NCBI GenBank assembly: GCA_000437355.1
Contig: FR899753.1
Location: forward strand, 41,568-68,839
Source of the DNA: Firmicutes bacterium CAG:460
GTDB taxonomy: Bacteria; Bacillota_I; Bacilli_A; RF39; UBA660
DNA length: 27,272 bases
Direction: 5' to 3'
The position numbers were made by a program, and so were the translations under genes. Positions within the stretch are counted from its first letter, which is position 1. Every line of letters starts with the position of its first letter. Below are positions 1 to 8,645 of this stretch, one piece after another. Below the pieces are notes generated by a model that did not search any database, was not told the DNA's origin, and saw only the letters and a list, made by a program, of their open reading frames with translations.

Positions 1-610
1 GAACTCCAGCCCCTGATACTTGCGCAGTTTTATCTTGAGGCGTTGCTTTAACATTTATTTCTTTTGTATCTTCAGGTGCTACAATACTATATTCCAATGT
101 GTTTTTATTAAACTCTGGAGTAAGTGTAAAACCTTCAACTTCTAAAGCACTTAAATTGTTATTTTTAGAATAACTTGCTTCTAGTTCTGCTTGTGTTATA
201 ATTCTTATTTGTTTTGTATTTGCAGATAAACTAACAGCACTTAAGTCACTTGAAACATAGGCTCTATAACCATCTACAGAAAGACTTGTTGAACCACTTT
301 TTAAAGTTTTAAAAGTAAATGTATAAGTTTTCTTCAAAACTCCAGGGTCTTCAGCATAATCTATCATAAATGTTCCACCATCTCTAGCAGTACTACTTGT
401 AAGTTGTAAATATTTTTTGTCATAATTTAGTGACATTTGCCAACTTCCCATTTTTGTTCCACTAGATATGGTTACTGTTACTGTTACTTTATTTCCTACA
501 ACTACGGTTGATGATGAAGCAATATTTATTGAACCACTCGCTGCACTAACAACACTTGGAAACAAAATACTAATAAGTAAAACCATCAATAATCTTTTTA
601 TTCTTTTCAT
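1..610 (-). CDS. Secreted cohesin-domain protein with cadherin-like beta-sandwich (3' end cut by window)
   Basis: 203 codons are readable from an ATG at 610 and the frame is still open at base 2, so the C terminus is missing. An AGGAG box lies 9 bases before the start. The N terminus is a signal peptide (MKRIKR, then a hydrophobic run to VVSA, about residues 1-24). Residues about 25-135 read as a cohesin: alternating Val/Thr strands around VVVGNKVTVTVTI and the MSLNYDKKYLQL strand pair. Residues about 150-203 (SKNNNLSALEVEGFTLTPEF, then NTLEYSI) match the cadherin-like beta-sandwich module common in Bacillota surface proteins. It begins 17 bases after the dockerin-bearing gene and is probably cotranscribed with it. 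Cohesins bind dockerins, so the two products could form an extracellular complex. How this protein attaches to the cell cannot be seen because its end is missing. Confidence 0.8.
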   Translation of the reverse strand, partial: MKRIKRLLMVLLISILFPSVVSAASGSINIASSSTVVVGNKVTVTVTISSGTKMGSWQMSLNYDKKYLQLTSSTARDGGTFMIDYAEDPGVLKKTYTFTFKTLKSGSTSLSVDGYRAYVSSDLSAVSLSANTKQIRIITQAELEASYSKNNNLSALEVEGFTLTPEFNKNTLEYSIVAPEDTKEINVKATPQDKTAQVSGAGV

Positions 611-627
611 TTAATTTCACTCCTTTT

Positions 628-2379
628 TTATTGAATTATTTTATATGAACCAGATATATTTTTTACAATTTGTAAAACATCTAAAGCATTTATTTCTCCA
701 TCTCCAGATGTATCTGCAGCTTCTTTAAATGCTCCTTCTAAATTGTATGAACCAGATATATTTTTTACAACTTGTAGTAAATCTAAAGCATTTATTTCTC
801 CATCTCCAGATGTGTCACCTTTTATAATTACTTCTAAAACTTCAGTAGAACTTTGATTATTTATTGACACTTTATAACCAGTTTTCATAATACCATTCGT
901 TACATTATTACCATCTTTATCAGAAATGTTTACAGTTGCATTTCCAGCTACTGACTCTAAAGCACCCTTTATTTCTGTTACATCTGTTCCAACTGCAATA
1001 TTAGAAATATATTTTGATGTGTATCTAAAACCACTTGATGTGACTATTGTACTAATTGGAATTGTACTCGGTTTAGAACCACCATCTTCTGGATTATCTA
1101 TGGCTCCACTTCCTCCATTAATAATAGTAGCGTTCATATTATTAAATACCGGAATTTTAAAAACTAAGTTTAAACCTAACAAATTGTTTTTTTCATAAGC
1201 ACTGAAAGCTGTACTAGATTCACTCATAGCTCCAGAAACATTTGTCATATATTGATGTGATGCAATATTTTCAAGTTTATTTACATCGAACTTTTGGAAA
1301 TATCCAGTATATTGCCCTTTTTGGATGTATCCTTTAGAGAACTGTTCAATACCTCCGTTTATAGCAACATCTACACCTTTCCATCCTGATTTATAAGCAT
1401 AGTTTAAACCGCAATAAGTTGTACCTTTTAAAGCAACACAGGCATCAGTTACTCCAAAGTTAAAAAAGTTAAAATAACCATAATATAAATTTTCAAGTTC
1501 CGCATAAATACCTTTGTAAAGGTTTTCTAAAGATGTTCCTACTCCTAGTTCTACACGCATTTTAGATGCTATTGCTATGGGACTAGCTTTATCAACACTA
1601 CCTGCAATAATTAAATCTTTTAAGTTGTTGCCAATACTTGTGTGATATTCATTAAAAGCTGCTCCTGTTAAAATTGTTTCAACAGCATTTGGATAATTAT
1701 CTTTTAGATTAGCATCATATGATTGGTCTAAAAATTGAAACACATATTTTTCTGTAAATGAATTTCTGGGGTCCATATAATAAGCAATCGCTGTTTTAGA
1801 TGGGGCAACATAACCTCCCGGTGATGTTTTATTACAAGTATTATCAAAAAATTCATCATCATATATCGTATTAGAAATGAAATTTTTTCCACATTCACTT
1901 TCTTTTTCAACAACATTATTCCATTCTAACTCTATTTTAACTCCTTGAAATGTCCATGTGGGATGTTTTTCTTGCAAGCTACATAAACCTCCCCAGTAAC
2001 TTGATGGCAAGCCAACTTCACTTAGTTTTTTTTCACATTCTGTTGTTGGAGTTACATCATCAGTAGAATATGATACTACTAATTCAACATCATCACTACA
2101 AACATAACCATCAACATTTGTATAGTATGTCATATGATACCATCCACCATTACAACGTTTATGATTGTTTACATCATCATATAATTTATCATCTTTTAAA
2201 ACATAATAATCATTTTTATAAAGTAAACCTATTCTTGTACCATCAGTACCCCCTGGGTCTTTTCTTAAATTTGTTTGATTATTTAAAACTTTAATTCGAT
2301 GGGTATAAGAAGTTGCATTTACATTATCAATGTAAAATAAGGCCATGATTAAAAAAATTATTGCTAAAAACTTTTTCAT
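628..2379 (-). CDS. Secreted SH3 / N-acetylglucosaminidase-like wall hydrolase with C-terminal dockerin
   Basis: 583 aa. A signal peptide (about residues 1-22, ending NVNA) is followed by an SH3b-type domain (about 25-105, including TNLRKDPGGTDGTRIG and GYVCSDDVELV). Next comes a glucosaminidase-type domain (about 135-370; motifs PTWTFQGVKIELEWN, AYYMDPRNSF, SPIAIASKMRVELG), the arrangement of beta-N-acetylglucosaminidases that cut peptidoglycan glycan strands. A linker with a beta-rich segment leads to a type I dockerin at 521-583. It has two Ca-binding F-hand repeats (DTSGDGEINALDLLQVVKNI and a near-identical second copy). The gene is first in its operon: a TGn-extended promoter lies upstream, the RBS is GGAGG, and the cohesin gene follows after 17 bases. 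The dockerin on a wall hydrolase suggests recruitment to a surface scaffold. Domain calls are strong; the glycosidase substrate is inferred. Confidence 0.88.
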   Translation of the reverse strand: MKKFLAIIFLIMALFYIDNVNATSYTHRIKVLNNQTNLRKDPGGTDGTRIGLLYKNDYYVLKDDKLYDDVNNHKRCNGGWYHMTYYTNVDGYVCSDDVELVVSYSTDDVTPTTECEKKLSEVGLPSSYWGGLCSLQEKHPTWTFQGVKIELEWNNVVEKESECGKNFISNTIYDDEFFDNTCNKTSPGGYVAPSKTAIAYYMDPRNSFTEKYVFQFLDQSYDANLKDNYPNAVETILTGAAFNEYHTSIGNNLKDLIIAGSVDKASPIAIASKMRVELGVGTSLENLYKGIYAELENLYYGYFNFFNFGVTDACVALKGTTYCGLNYAYKSGWKGVDVAINGGIEQFSKGYIQKGQYTGYFQKFDVNKLENIASHQYMTNVSGAMSESSTAFSAYEKNNLLGLNLVFKIPVFNNMNATIINGGSGAIDNPEDGGSKPSTIPISTIVTSSGFRYTSKYISNIAVGTDVTEIKGALESVAGNATVNISDKDGNNVTNGIMKTGYKVSINNQSSTEVLEVIIKGDTSGDGEINALDLLQVVKNISGSYNLEGAFKEAADTSGDGEINALDVLQIVKNISGSYKIIQ

Positions 2380-2409
2380 AATTTGACCTCCTTCTACATT
2401 ATTACTTTT

Positions 2410-2438
2410 ATTATAGCAAATTTTGTAAAATCTCTCAA
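2410..2438 (-). promoter_or_regulatory. SigmaA-type promoter of the dockerin/cohesin operon
   Basis: On the minus strand the -35 is TTGAGA (2438-2433). A 17-base spacer ends in TGC, and the -10 is TATAAT (2415-2410), making an extended TGnTATAAT. Transcription would start near 2403, about 24 bases before the ATG of the dockerin gene, with the GGAGG box between. Confidence 0.75.
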
Positions 2439-2500
2439 TTTATTTACAGTAAATAAAGTAAATAATTGTAAAATCTCTATTAATTTTGTGTACTTTTGTC

Positions 2501-2506
2501 TATAAT
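2501..2506 (+). promoter_or_regulatory. Probable -10 box for the small membrane protein gene
   Basis: A perfect TATAAT lies 23 bases before the GTG start at 2529, with the AGAGGTGAT ribosome binding site in between. No good -35 hexamer stands at 16-18 bases, so only the -10 is offered. Confidence 0.4.
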
Positions 2507-2528
2507 ATAAATACCTAGAGGTGATTTA

Positions 2529-2768
2529 GTGGAAAAACATTTTGATAAAATTGATATTATATTAATTAGTTTAATTTCTTTATGTTTATTAATTATTGTA
2601 GTTGGTCTTTTGTGGATAATACTAAGTAAGCTTGAAGATAAAGAAGTTAATAAGAAGAAAAAAACTGTAACAAAAGATAAAAAAATTACGAAAAAGAAAA
2701 CTAATCAATCAAGAAGAAAAAGTGGATATGTTAGTCCTCATAAAAGGAAAAAGCCAAAGAAAAAATAA
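2529..2768 (+). CDS. Small membrane protein with lysine-rich tail
   Basis: 79 aa, GTG start, preceded by a good AGAGGTGAT box at about 2516-2524. Residues about 10-30 (ILISLISLCLLIIVVGLLWI) form one transmembrane helix. The remaining ~45 residues are almost entirely Lys/Arg/Ser/Thr (for example KKKTVTKDKKITKKKTNQSR) and should be cytoplasmic or bound to nucleic acid or phospholipid. I recognise no family. A promoter-like box, a strong RBS and a shared terminator support a real gene. It converges on the LCP-family gene. Confidence 0.6.
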   Translation: MEKHFDKIDIILISLISLCLLIIVVGLLWIILSKLEDKEVNKKKKTVTKDKKITKKKTNQSRRKSGYVSPHKRKKPKKK

Positions 2769-2803
2769 GGATTTATTGAGTTTAATCAATAAATCCTTTT
2801 ATT
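2767..2803. terminator. Bidirectional hairpin terminator overlapping both gene ends
   Basis: A perfect 13-bp stem (AAGGATTTATTGA at 2767-2779 with its complement at 2786-2798) has a 6-base loop. T-rich sequence follows on the plus strand and A-rich sequence precedes it. The left arm begins in the stop codon of the 79-aa gene and the loop holds the stop codon of the LCP gene, so the hairpin serves both. Confidence 0.85.
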
Positions 2804-4725
2804 ATAGCATCACTTTTACTATTATCATTTTTATTTTCAGTATTTTTTGTTGTATTTGTATTTTGATTAGAATTTGTATTTTTACTATTTACAACATAAA
2901 CTGTTAAATTAGAAACCGTTGATAATAATACATCTTTATGAACACTTTGGTCACCGATTAAACCAACAGCTACTTGGTCATTGTAATGTTCACTGCCACT
3001 ATCAACATATTTTATTTCTAAATTAATGTTATTACTATTACAAAAACTTTGCGCTTCACTTATAGATTTACCAACAAAACTTGGAAGTAAAGCACCAGAT
3101 TGACCTGTTCTTTTACCTTTTCCTGGACGATATATTTCATACGTTTCATTAACTGAGAAACTAAATGTTTTTATAGGTTCTGCTGTTTCTTTACCTAAAA
3201 CTATATTAAATGCTTTCTTTATATCTTCAAGACTGCTTTCATAATACCCTTGAGCTGATGTTTTTCTTCCTTGAGAAGGTACATATACATTTAAACTATA
3301 TGTTTCTAATGATGCTTTTTGAATATTTAGAGAATCTTTACCTGATAGTTTGTTACCTAGAACATTTTTAGCAACATTATATCCCGAAAGAATTGTATCT
3401 GTATCCATATTAGTAGCAATATTTTTACTAACGGCATTTAAAATATCTTGAAACTCTTTAATACTATTAAAATGTAATACCTTATTGGCTAGAGCTTCAA
3501 CTACTTGTTGTTGATGTCTTACTCTATCTAAGTCACTACCAATATACATATGACGGCATCTTGCATAAGCTAGAGCTTGTTCACCATTTAAAACTTGTAG
3601 CCCAGGGTTTATACAAACAAGTTTATCTCCCCACTGTCTATCACTATTTTGTTCACAGACTTTTCCTCCATAAGCATTAGCCATATATGTCGGAGCTTCA
3701 ACATCAACTTCAACTCCCCCGACAGCTTCAACTAAATCAACTACACCTTTAAAATTTATTTTAACGTAGTAGTCAATATTAATATCTAAAAATTTATTTA
3801 TTGTACTTATTACACAACCTGTTCCATATGCTGCTGATGAATTTATTTTAGCATATCTATTGTTATTACATGCAATTGGGACATATGTATCTCTTGGAAT
3901 TGATAATAAAACTGAACTTAAAGTCTTGGGATTAAATGACATAAGCATTAAAGTATCACCATTAAATGCTGCATTTGCATTAAGGCCATCCCCTTCAGAA
4001 TCAACCCCTAAAAATAAGAATGTTAATGGTTCACTAAAATCTTTATCACTAACAATATTTAAATCTTCATTTTGTCTTTTTTCACTATATTCATAAATAA
4101 CTTTTGTATCATATACAATATTTTCAAAACCTACTTCATTTCTAAATAAAGTATCATAATTACCTGGTACTATCGCTCCATCTATAACATTATTATATAA
4201 ATTATCTAACATTTTAATATAATCATTGTACTCAACTATTTCATTTTTTAAATTCTTCTTTTTATATAATTTTGTAGATAATTCGTTATTATCTTTATCT
4301 ATTTTATCACTGATAACACCTATTTTACTTTCACTACTAAATTCTGTATCTTTTAAAGTGATTAAATAAATATTGTAAGTTATTTTATCACTTTCTTGCA
4401 TGTTATTAATGTTACTATAAACATAATTTATATAGTAAGAACCAATAAAAAATATTAAAATAAATAATAATGAAAATATAGTACTTATTATTAAACCTTT
4501 GTATTTTCTTCTTAAAAGATTTAAAAAGTTAATAAATACATATAAAAGAAAATATATTATAAAAAATATTATGGCAATTATTCTTATTCCAGTTTCAATA
4601 CCAGTTAAGTTAAGTAAACTTTTGATAAATAAAATACTACTTACTAAGTAACAAATTGTTACTAAATAATAAATGATACGTATTACTAGATTTGATTTTT
4701 TTAGTTTTCTTATCACTTTATTCAT
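2782..4725 (-). CDS. LytR-CpsA-Psr (LCP) family wall glycopolymer transferase with C-terminal PASTA-like domain
   Basis: 647 aa, much longer than a plain LCP protein (about 300-400). Three membrane helices (about 15-40, 47-70, 77-101) place the rest outside, the CpsA-type topology. Residues 110-220 form an accessory domain. The LCP core spans about 234-420: FLFLGVDS (Asp242), GDTLMLM (Asp257), SIPRDTYV (Arg278), then ALAYARCRHM and DLDRVRHQQQ (Arg389, Arg401, Arg403), the residues that hold the polyprenyl pyrophosphate. Residues 547-613 (LPSFVGKSISEAQSFC, AVGLIGDQS, LTVYVV) read as a PASTA-like module, followed by an Asn/Thr/Lys tail. LCP enzymes move glycopolymers from lipid carriers to peptidoglycan. 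It is last in the envelope operon and overlaps the preceding gene by 8 bases. Confidence 0.9.
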   Translation of the reverse strand: MNKVIRKLKKSNLVIRIIYYLVTICYLVSSILFIKSLLNLTGIETGIRIIAIIFFIIYFLLYVFINFLNLLRRKYKGLIISTIFSLLFILIFFIGSYYINYVYSNINNMQESDKITYNIYLITLKDTEFSSESKIGVISDKIDKDNNELSTKLYKKKNLKNEIVEYNDYIKMLDNLYNNVIDGAIVPGNYDTLFRNEVGFENIVYDTKVIYEYSEKRQNEDLNIVSDKDFSEPLTFLFLGVDSEGDGLNANAAFNGDTLMLMSFNPKTLSSVLLSIPRDTYVPIACNNNRYAKINSSAAYGTGCVISTINKFLDINIDYYVKINFKGVVDLVEAVGGVEVDVEAPTYMANAYGGKVCEQNSDRQWGDKLVCINPGLQVLNGEQALAYARCRHMYIGSDLDRVRHQQQVVEALANKVLHFNSIKEFQDILNAVSKNIATNMDTDTILSGYNVAKNVLGNKLSGKDSLNIQKASLETYSLNVYVPSQGRKTSAQGYYESSLEDIKKAFNIVLGKETAEPIKTFSFSVNETYEIYRPGKGKRTGQSGALLPSFVGKSISEAQSFCNSNNINLEIKYVDSGSEHYNDQVAVGLIGDQSVHKDVLLSTVSNLTVYVVNSKNTNSNQNTNTTKNTENKNDNSKSDAIIKGFID

Positions 4726-5344
4726 TTACAACACCCTCATATTCTACAACATATAACTTCTTATCCTTTTTTACTAAAGTTATTGTGGCATTTTTGTCAT
4801 AACCTAAATCATTTTCATAATCCCAATTTAGTGTAACAACATAACTTGGTACTTCTTCTTCATTTATTTTAAAAGTATTAGTACTTACATTCGTTACATT
4901 TACACTACTTACTACTGATAGTTTTTTTGTTCTTTTACCATATGTGTTATCTTCAATAGTCTTATAAATAGTATCTTCAACATTGGTTTTAAAATTATCA
5001 ACATTATCTGGATATACATATTCTAAGCATGCTACATCATATTTGTTTATTTTGTTATCCATAGTAAATAAATCTATGACAAATAATCTTGCTAATATAC
5101 TAGCATATTCTTCATAATTGATATTTTTTTCTTTTAAAACCCTTTTTAATTCTTTGTAAGTATCTTTCATTAAAGTAGTATCTCTTTCATCTAAAGTATA
5201 AGAAAAGTCTACTATTGAATCTATTACTTTTACATTGTTTTTAACTTCACTTTTCGTAAAGAACATTTTAAATATTATTAATCCAATTATAATTATTATT
5301 ACTAAAATCAATATTAATAAAGGATATTTATATTTCTTCTTCAT
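4718..5344 (-). CDS. Membrane-anchored extracytoplasmic protein of unknown function
   Basis: 208 aa. After a Lys-rich start, residues about 8-30 (PLLILILVIIIIIGLIIFKM) form an anchor helix, and the remaining ~175 residues face outward. No catalytic motif is visible. The C-terminal part (about 145-205, VPSYVVTLNWDYENDLGYDK and later strands) looks like a small beta fold. It starts 2 bases after the LTA-synthase-like gene, with a GGAGAG box inside that gene's last codons, and its end overlaps the LCP gene by 8 bases. It is therefore translationally coupled on both sides. Context suggests an accessory factor for wall polymer assembly; this is inferred from position only. Confidence 0.75.
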   Translation of the reverse strand: MKKKYKYPLLILILVIIIIIGLIIFKMFFTKSEVKNNVKVIDSIVDFSYTLDERDTTLMKDTYKELKRVLKEKNINYEEYASILARLFVIDLFTMDNKINKYDVACLEYVYPDNVDNFKTNVEDTIYKTIEDNTYGKRTKKLSVVSSVNVTNVSTNTFKINEEEVPSYVVTLNWDYENDLGYDKNATITLVKKDKKLYVVEYEGVVNE

Positions 5345-5346
5345 AA

Positions 5347-7362
5347 TTACTCTCCGTTCAATTTTTTATTTTCTAATAAGTTATACACTATTATATCATT
5401 AGATATTTCAAGCCTTTTTTCGCCGATTTCACTTAGATTTTTGATGTAATCTTCAGTGAAATTATCTTCTTTTAATACTTTATATTCACCGGTTGAATTG
5501 TTGTAATATACTTTATTTGTTAAAATATTTCCATTTGGATAAACTACAAGATTGTCATCTTTAATTGTAAATATATCTTCACCGATATTGTATTTGTTGT
5601 ATATGCCATACATATTAAGTATTGTGGCTGCAACATTATACATACCCATAGTATAAGTAACTTTACCTGTAAATATACTTTGTAAGTCTTTATCTTTAGT
5701 CCAAATTATTAATGGAGTCTTCTTATTTATTTCGTGGTCATAGTAGTCATAATCGACATAATTCGGATTTGTTTCGTCATAGACTTCTCCATTTTCGGGA
5801 TTTAAGTTATATAAATAATTTATTTCACTACGAGATAATTTTGCTTCATGGTCACCATAAAATACAAAAACTGTATTATTAAAATAGTCAGATGATTTAA
5901 TGTAACTAATAAATTCTCCGAGTGCTTTATCAGCATAGTTAGCACTTTTTATGTATTCACCGACTGCTGTAGAAGATAAATAATCTTTTTCTTCTATAGT
6001 TGTACTTCCAGATGCATCTGTTACTTTATAATGACTTGTTAAATCTATATCACTATGTTTACTTGCTAATTTAAATGGTGAATGATTTGATAAAGTAATT
6101 ATTGTTCCCATGTAGTTTTGATTTTCTTTTTCAACATTTTCTAATATTGGCATTGCTTGTTTAAAGAATAGTTCATCATTAATTCCTAGATTAATAACAT
6201 CATCTTCAGTAAAATCAAATGATTCTCTAAAATACATTTTTTCATAACCTAATGATGGATGAGCTTTGTTTCTATTCCACATACTAGATAAGTTTCCATG
6301 CATACTAAAGATAAAATAATTTTCTTCTTTTAAGAATTTTGGAATTGTAAAGTAATTACGGTCATAATAACTTACAAATACTGTTCCACTTGATGCTGGC
6401 ATTAATCCTGTTAGTAAAGTAAATTCAGTATCACTACTTGTTCCTGTTGATACTTGGGGATAAAAGTTTGTAAAATGCATGCCTTCTTTAGCTAACTTAT
6501 TTAAGTTTGGCGTTACTTCTCTACCATTAAATGAAAGATTCATTAGGAAACTTTGCATACTTTCCATATGTACAAAAATAATATTTTTTCCTTTTAATAT
6601 TCCTGTATATTCATTTTTAGCAGTGACTTTTTTATTATCAAAATATTCGTTAAAACTCTCTAAGGCTTTTTCTTGACCAAATAAACTGCTTAATTGTGGT
6701 CTTAAAAATTGAGCAATGTCATTAAATTGATACATTATTATTCCAAATCTTTCAACAATATATATTCTATTCCATTGTTTTGTAAGTCTACTATAATCTG
6801 AATTTTTAGCAACACCGAATGTGTAACTTAAAAAGATTATGCCAATTAAAACAGTTGATAAAACCATTTTTTTGCTTTTTTCGATTTTATCAATAAATGT
6901 ATAATACGAAGATGATAATAATTTTTTGTGAATTAAATAAAATATTATAGGGATTAAAATATAAATTCCATCAGCAATTCTTAGTCTGTCAAAAATTGAA
7001 CCTGTTACAGTTTCCGTTTGTCTTACTGTTGCAAGTTCTCCGATTGATGCAAATGATGTAAAAAATCTATAATATATTGATGATACTAAACACATTAAAT
7101 TAAATACGATTAACCACGTAAAATAATATTTAAATTGATTTTTGGGTTTTACAAAATAACCTAAACCTCCGATAACAAGGATAAATCCTAAATCTGTAAG
7201 GAATGGCTTAAGTTTTAAGGCAGAACCAATTGTAAATGCTCGGACACATACTGTAGCAATTAGTGATAATGCTACATATGATATGAATAAACGATTGGTA
7301 ATTATATATTCAACGATTGATTTAACAGTTTTTTTATAACCATAATTATCTTTTTGTTTCAT
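5347..7362 (-). CDS. LTA synthase / sulfatase-family phosphoglycerol transferase
   Basis: 671 aa, close to LtaS length. Five N-terminal membrane helices (about 25-45, 52-70, 78-100, 131-148, 166-185) are followed by an extracellular alkaline-phosphatase-fold domain (about 255-600). Metal and catalytic positions visible: Glu267 in FVHMESMQSF, Ser309 in STGTSSDTEF, a His in FSMHGN, and Asp504-His505 in FYGDHEAKL. Staphylococcal LtaS has Thr where Ser309 sits here; Ser can serve chemically. The family transfers glycerol-phosphate from phosphatidylglycerol onto glycolipid or polymer outside the membrane. It is first in an operon with the membrane-anchored protein and the LCP protein, from the promoter at 7386-7414. 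Whether it makes lipoteichoic acid or decorates another polymer is not decided by sequence. Confidence 0.88.
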   Translation of the reverse strand: MKQKDNYGYKKTVKSIVEYIITNRLFISYVALSLIATVCVRAFTIGSALKLKPFLTDLGFILVIGGLGYFVKPKNQFKYYFTWLIVFNLMCLVSSIYYRFFTSFASIGELATVRQTETVTGSIFDRLRIADGIYILIPIIFYLIHKKLLSSSYYTFIDKIEKSKKMVLSTVLIGIIFLSYTFGVAKNSDYSRLTKQWNRIYIVERFGIIMYQFNDIAQFLRPQLSSLFGQEKALESFNEYFDNKKVTAKNEYTGILKGKNIIFVHMESMQSFLMNLSFNGREVTPNLNKLAKEGMHFTNFYPQVSTGTSSDTEFTLLTGLMPASSGTVFVSYYDRNYFTIPKFLKEENYFIFSMHGNLSSMWNRNKAHPSLGYEKMYFRESFDFTEDDVINLGINDELFFKQAMPILENVEKENQNYMGTIITLSNHSPFKLASKHSDIDLTSHYKVTDASGSTTIEEKDYLSSTAVGEYIKSANYADKALGEFISYIKSSDYFNNTVFVFYGDHEAKLSRSEINYLYNLNPENGEVYDETNPNYVDYDYYDHEINKKTPLIIWTKDKDLQSIFTGKVTYTMGMYNVAATILNMYGIYNKYNIGEDIFTIKDDNLVVYPNGNILTNKVYYNNSTGEYKVLKEDNFTEDYIKNLSEIGEKRLEISNDIIVYNLLENKKLNGE

Positions 7363-7385
7363 ATTTATCCCTTCTTACTTAATTA

Positions 7386-7414
7386 AGTATAACAAAATTT
7401 AGATTTTTTATCAA
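7386..7414 (-). promoter_or_regulatory. SigmaA-type promoter of the envelope operon
   Basis: Minus strand: -35 TTGATA (7414-7409), 17-base spacer ending TGT, -10 TATACT (7391-7386). It stands back to back with the tRNA promoter, the two -35 boxes being only 6 bases apart. Confidence 0.75.
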
Positions 7415-7420
7415 TTATTG

Positions 7421-7449
7421 TTGCAAAAGTTTCATAAATTTGATACAAT
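7421..7449 (+). promoter_or_regulatory. SigmaA-type promoter of tRNA-Gly
   Basis: -35 TTGCAA (7421-7426), 17-base spacer ending TGA, -10 TACAAT (7444-7449). The mature tRNA begins at 7458, so the 5' leader is only 1-2 bases. Confidence 0.8.
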
Positions 7450-7457
7450 TTATTTAC

Positions 7458-7532
7458 GCAGGTGTAGTACAGAGGTTAGTATGCGACCTTGCCAAGGTTG
7501 AGACGGCAGTTCGATTCTGCTCACTTGCTCCA
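7458..7532 (+). tRNA. tRNA-Gly (anticodon GCC)
   Basis: 75 bases including an encoded CCA. The acceptor GCAGGTG pairs with CACTTGC (one G-U). The D stem is GTAC/GTAT, with GG in the loop. The anticodon stem is CGACC/GGTTG around the loop TTGCCAA (anticodon GCC). The T stem is GGCAG/CTGCT around TTCGATT. It reads Gly codons GGC/GGU. It is a single tRNA gene with its own promoter and terminator. Confidence 0.95.
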
Positions 7533-7542
7533 ATTTGTAGCT

Positions 7543-7573
7543 AAAAATCAGTCGAAAATGACTGATTTTTTTA
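7543..7573. terminator. Hairpin terminator after tRNA-Gly
   Basis: An 11-bp perfect stem (AAAAATCAGTC at 7543-7553, complement at 7560-7570) has a 6-base loop and a run of seven to eight T. The minus strand also ends in TTTTT, so it can stop transcription from the 327-aa gene at 7634. Confidence 0.9.
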
Positions 7574-7633
7574 TTAACTAGTAATAAAAAAGACAGATTG
7601 AGGCTGTTAAATGCTTTTAATCATCTTTTAGGT

Positions 7634-8617
7634 TTATTTTACTTGTTTATCAATTCTGGTTTCAATACGCTTTACTAGTTTTATACTTGATTCAACTTCA
7701 TCAGTTGTACGTTCAGTAAATTCAGATAGTTTTTTAACATCACTATTAGAAGAAAGACAATATCTTCCAGCATGAATGACCTTACTAATTGTTATCAATG
7801 CTACATTTTGATTTTGTTCATTAGAAATTGTTTCTCTTATAGTTTCTCCAACAATTTTAATTATTTTTTTAGACTCTTCAGCTAATTTTACGCTATCTTC
7901 AAGACTACTTACTTCACCCAAAGGATATAATTTATTAACTCTTTGTTCTAAATTTAACGATACTGGCATTTTTACTTTTCCCCATAGACTAAATCCATAA
8001 TCATTTCCTAGAGAAATACCAAACTCTGCTAAAATAGACATCATTGTTTGAACTTTTATATTAATGTCTTTACTACTAAAATCAGGATTTTCATTATAGA
8101 ATAATTTATATATTTCTATTAATGCTTTATCATCTGTATCTAAAACAACAGCTTTAGCATTTTTTAAATGATAAATTTGTTTCATAATTTCAGTAATTTC
8201 TTTTGAAACTAATTCAATACCTGGATAATCTGCTACATCAGTTTCATGATTGTTATAATCCAATTTTATACCATTAGTTGGTTCGTATTTAATTTTATAT
8301 CTATCATAATATTCACTATTTTCTTCTCTTTTATTTTTTTCGTATAAGAACAAATTAGAATTATCATATTTAACAAGTTCTGAACCTTTTTCATCTTGAT
8401 AAAAAATAACTAGTAATTTTTCTTCACAATTTTTTAATATTGTTCTTACGATACTAACATTTTCTATCATATAATTATGTCTATGATTATTTATAAAATC
8501 TTCTAATAATTTGTCAATCTTATCTAAATTGGCGTTAGCACTTGGTATGCCGTTGAATCTTACTTCTATACTTCCTTTTGTAAAATTTAATACTTTTCTA
8601 ATACTTATTGGATTCAT
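7634..8617 (-). CDS. Protein of unknown function, third gene of the putative defence island
   Basis: 327 aa with a very strong GGGGGAGGAG ribosome binding site. I recognise no family. There is no signal peptide or membrane helix, so it should be cytosolic. The N-terminal ~110 residues are mixed alpha/beta (FTKGSIEVRFNGIPSANANL, then KLLVIFYQDEKGSELV); residues ~235-327 are mainly helical and charged (EESKKIIKIVGETIRETISN). It has its own extended promoter at 8646-8674, 65 bases after the ApeA-like gene, so it can be made independently of it. Placement between a tRNA gene and a HEPN/nuclease pair suggests a defence-related or mobile accessory gene, but nothing in the protein itself shows this. 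Confidence 0.65.
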   Translation of the reverse strand: MNPISIRKVLNFTKGSIEVRFNGIPSANANLDKIDKLLEDFINNHRHNYMIENVSIVRTILKNCEEKLLVIFYQDEKGSELVKYDNSNLFLYEKNKREENSEYYDRYKIKYEPTNGIKLDYNNHETDVADYPGIELVSKEITEIMKQIYHLKNAKAVVLDTDDKALIEIYKLFYNENPDFSSKDINIKVQTMMSILAEFGISLGNDYGFSLWGKVKMPVSLNLEQRVNKLYPLGEVSSLEDSVKLAEESKKIIKIVGETIRETISNEQNQNVALITISKVIHAGRYCLSSNSDVKKLSEFTERTTDEVESSIKLVKRIETRIDKQVK

Positions 8618-8645
8618 TAAATCTCCTCCCCCTTAATCGTTATAT

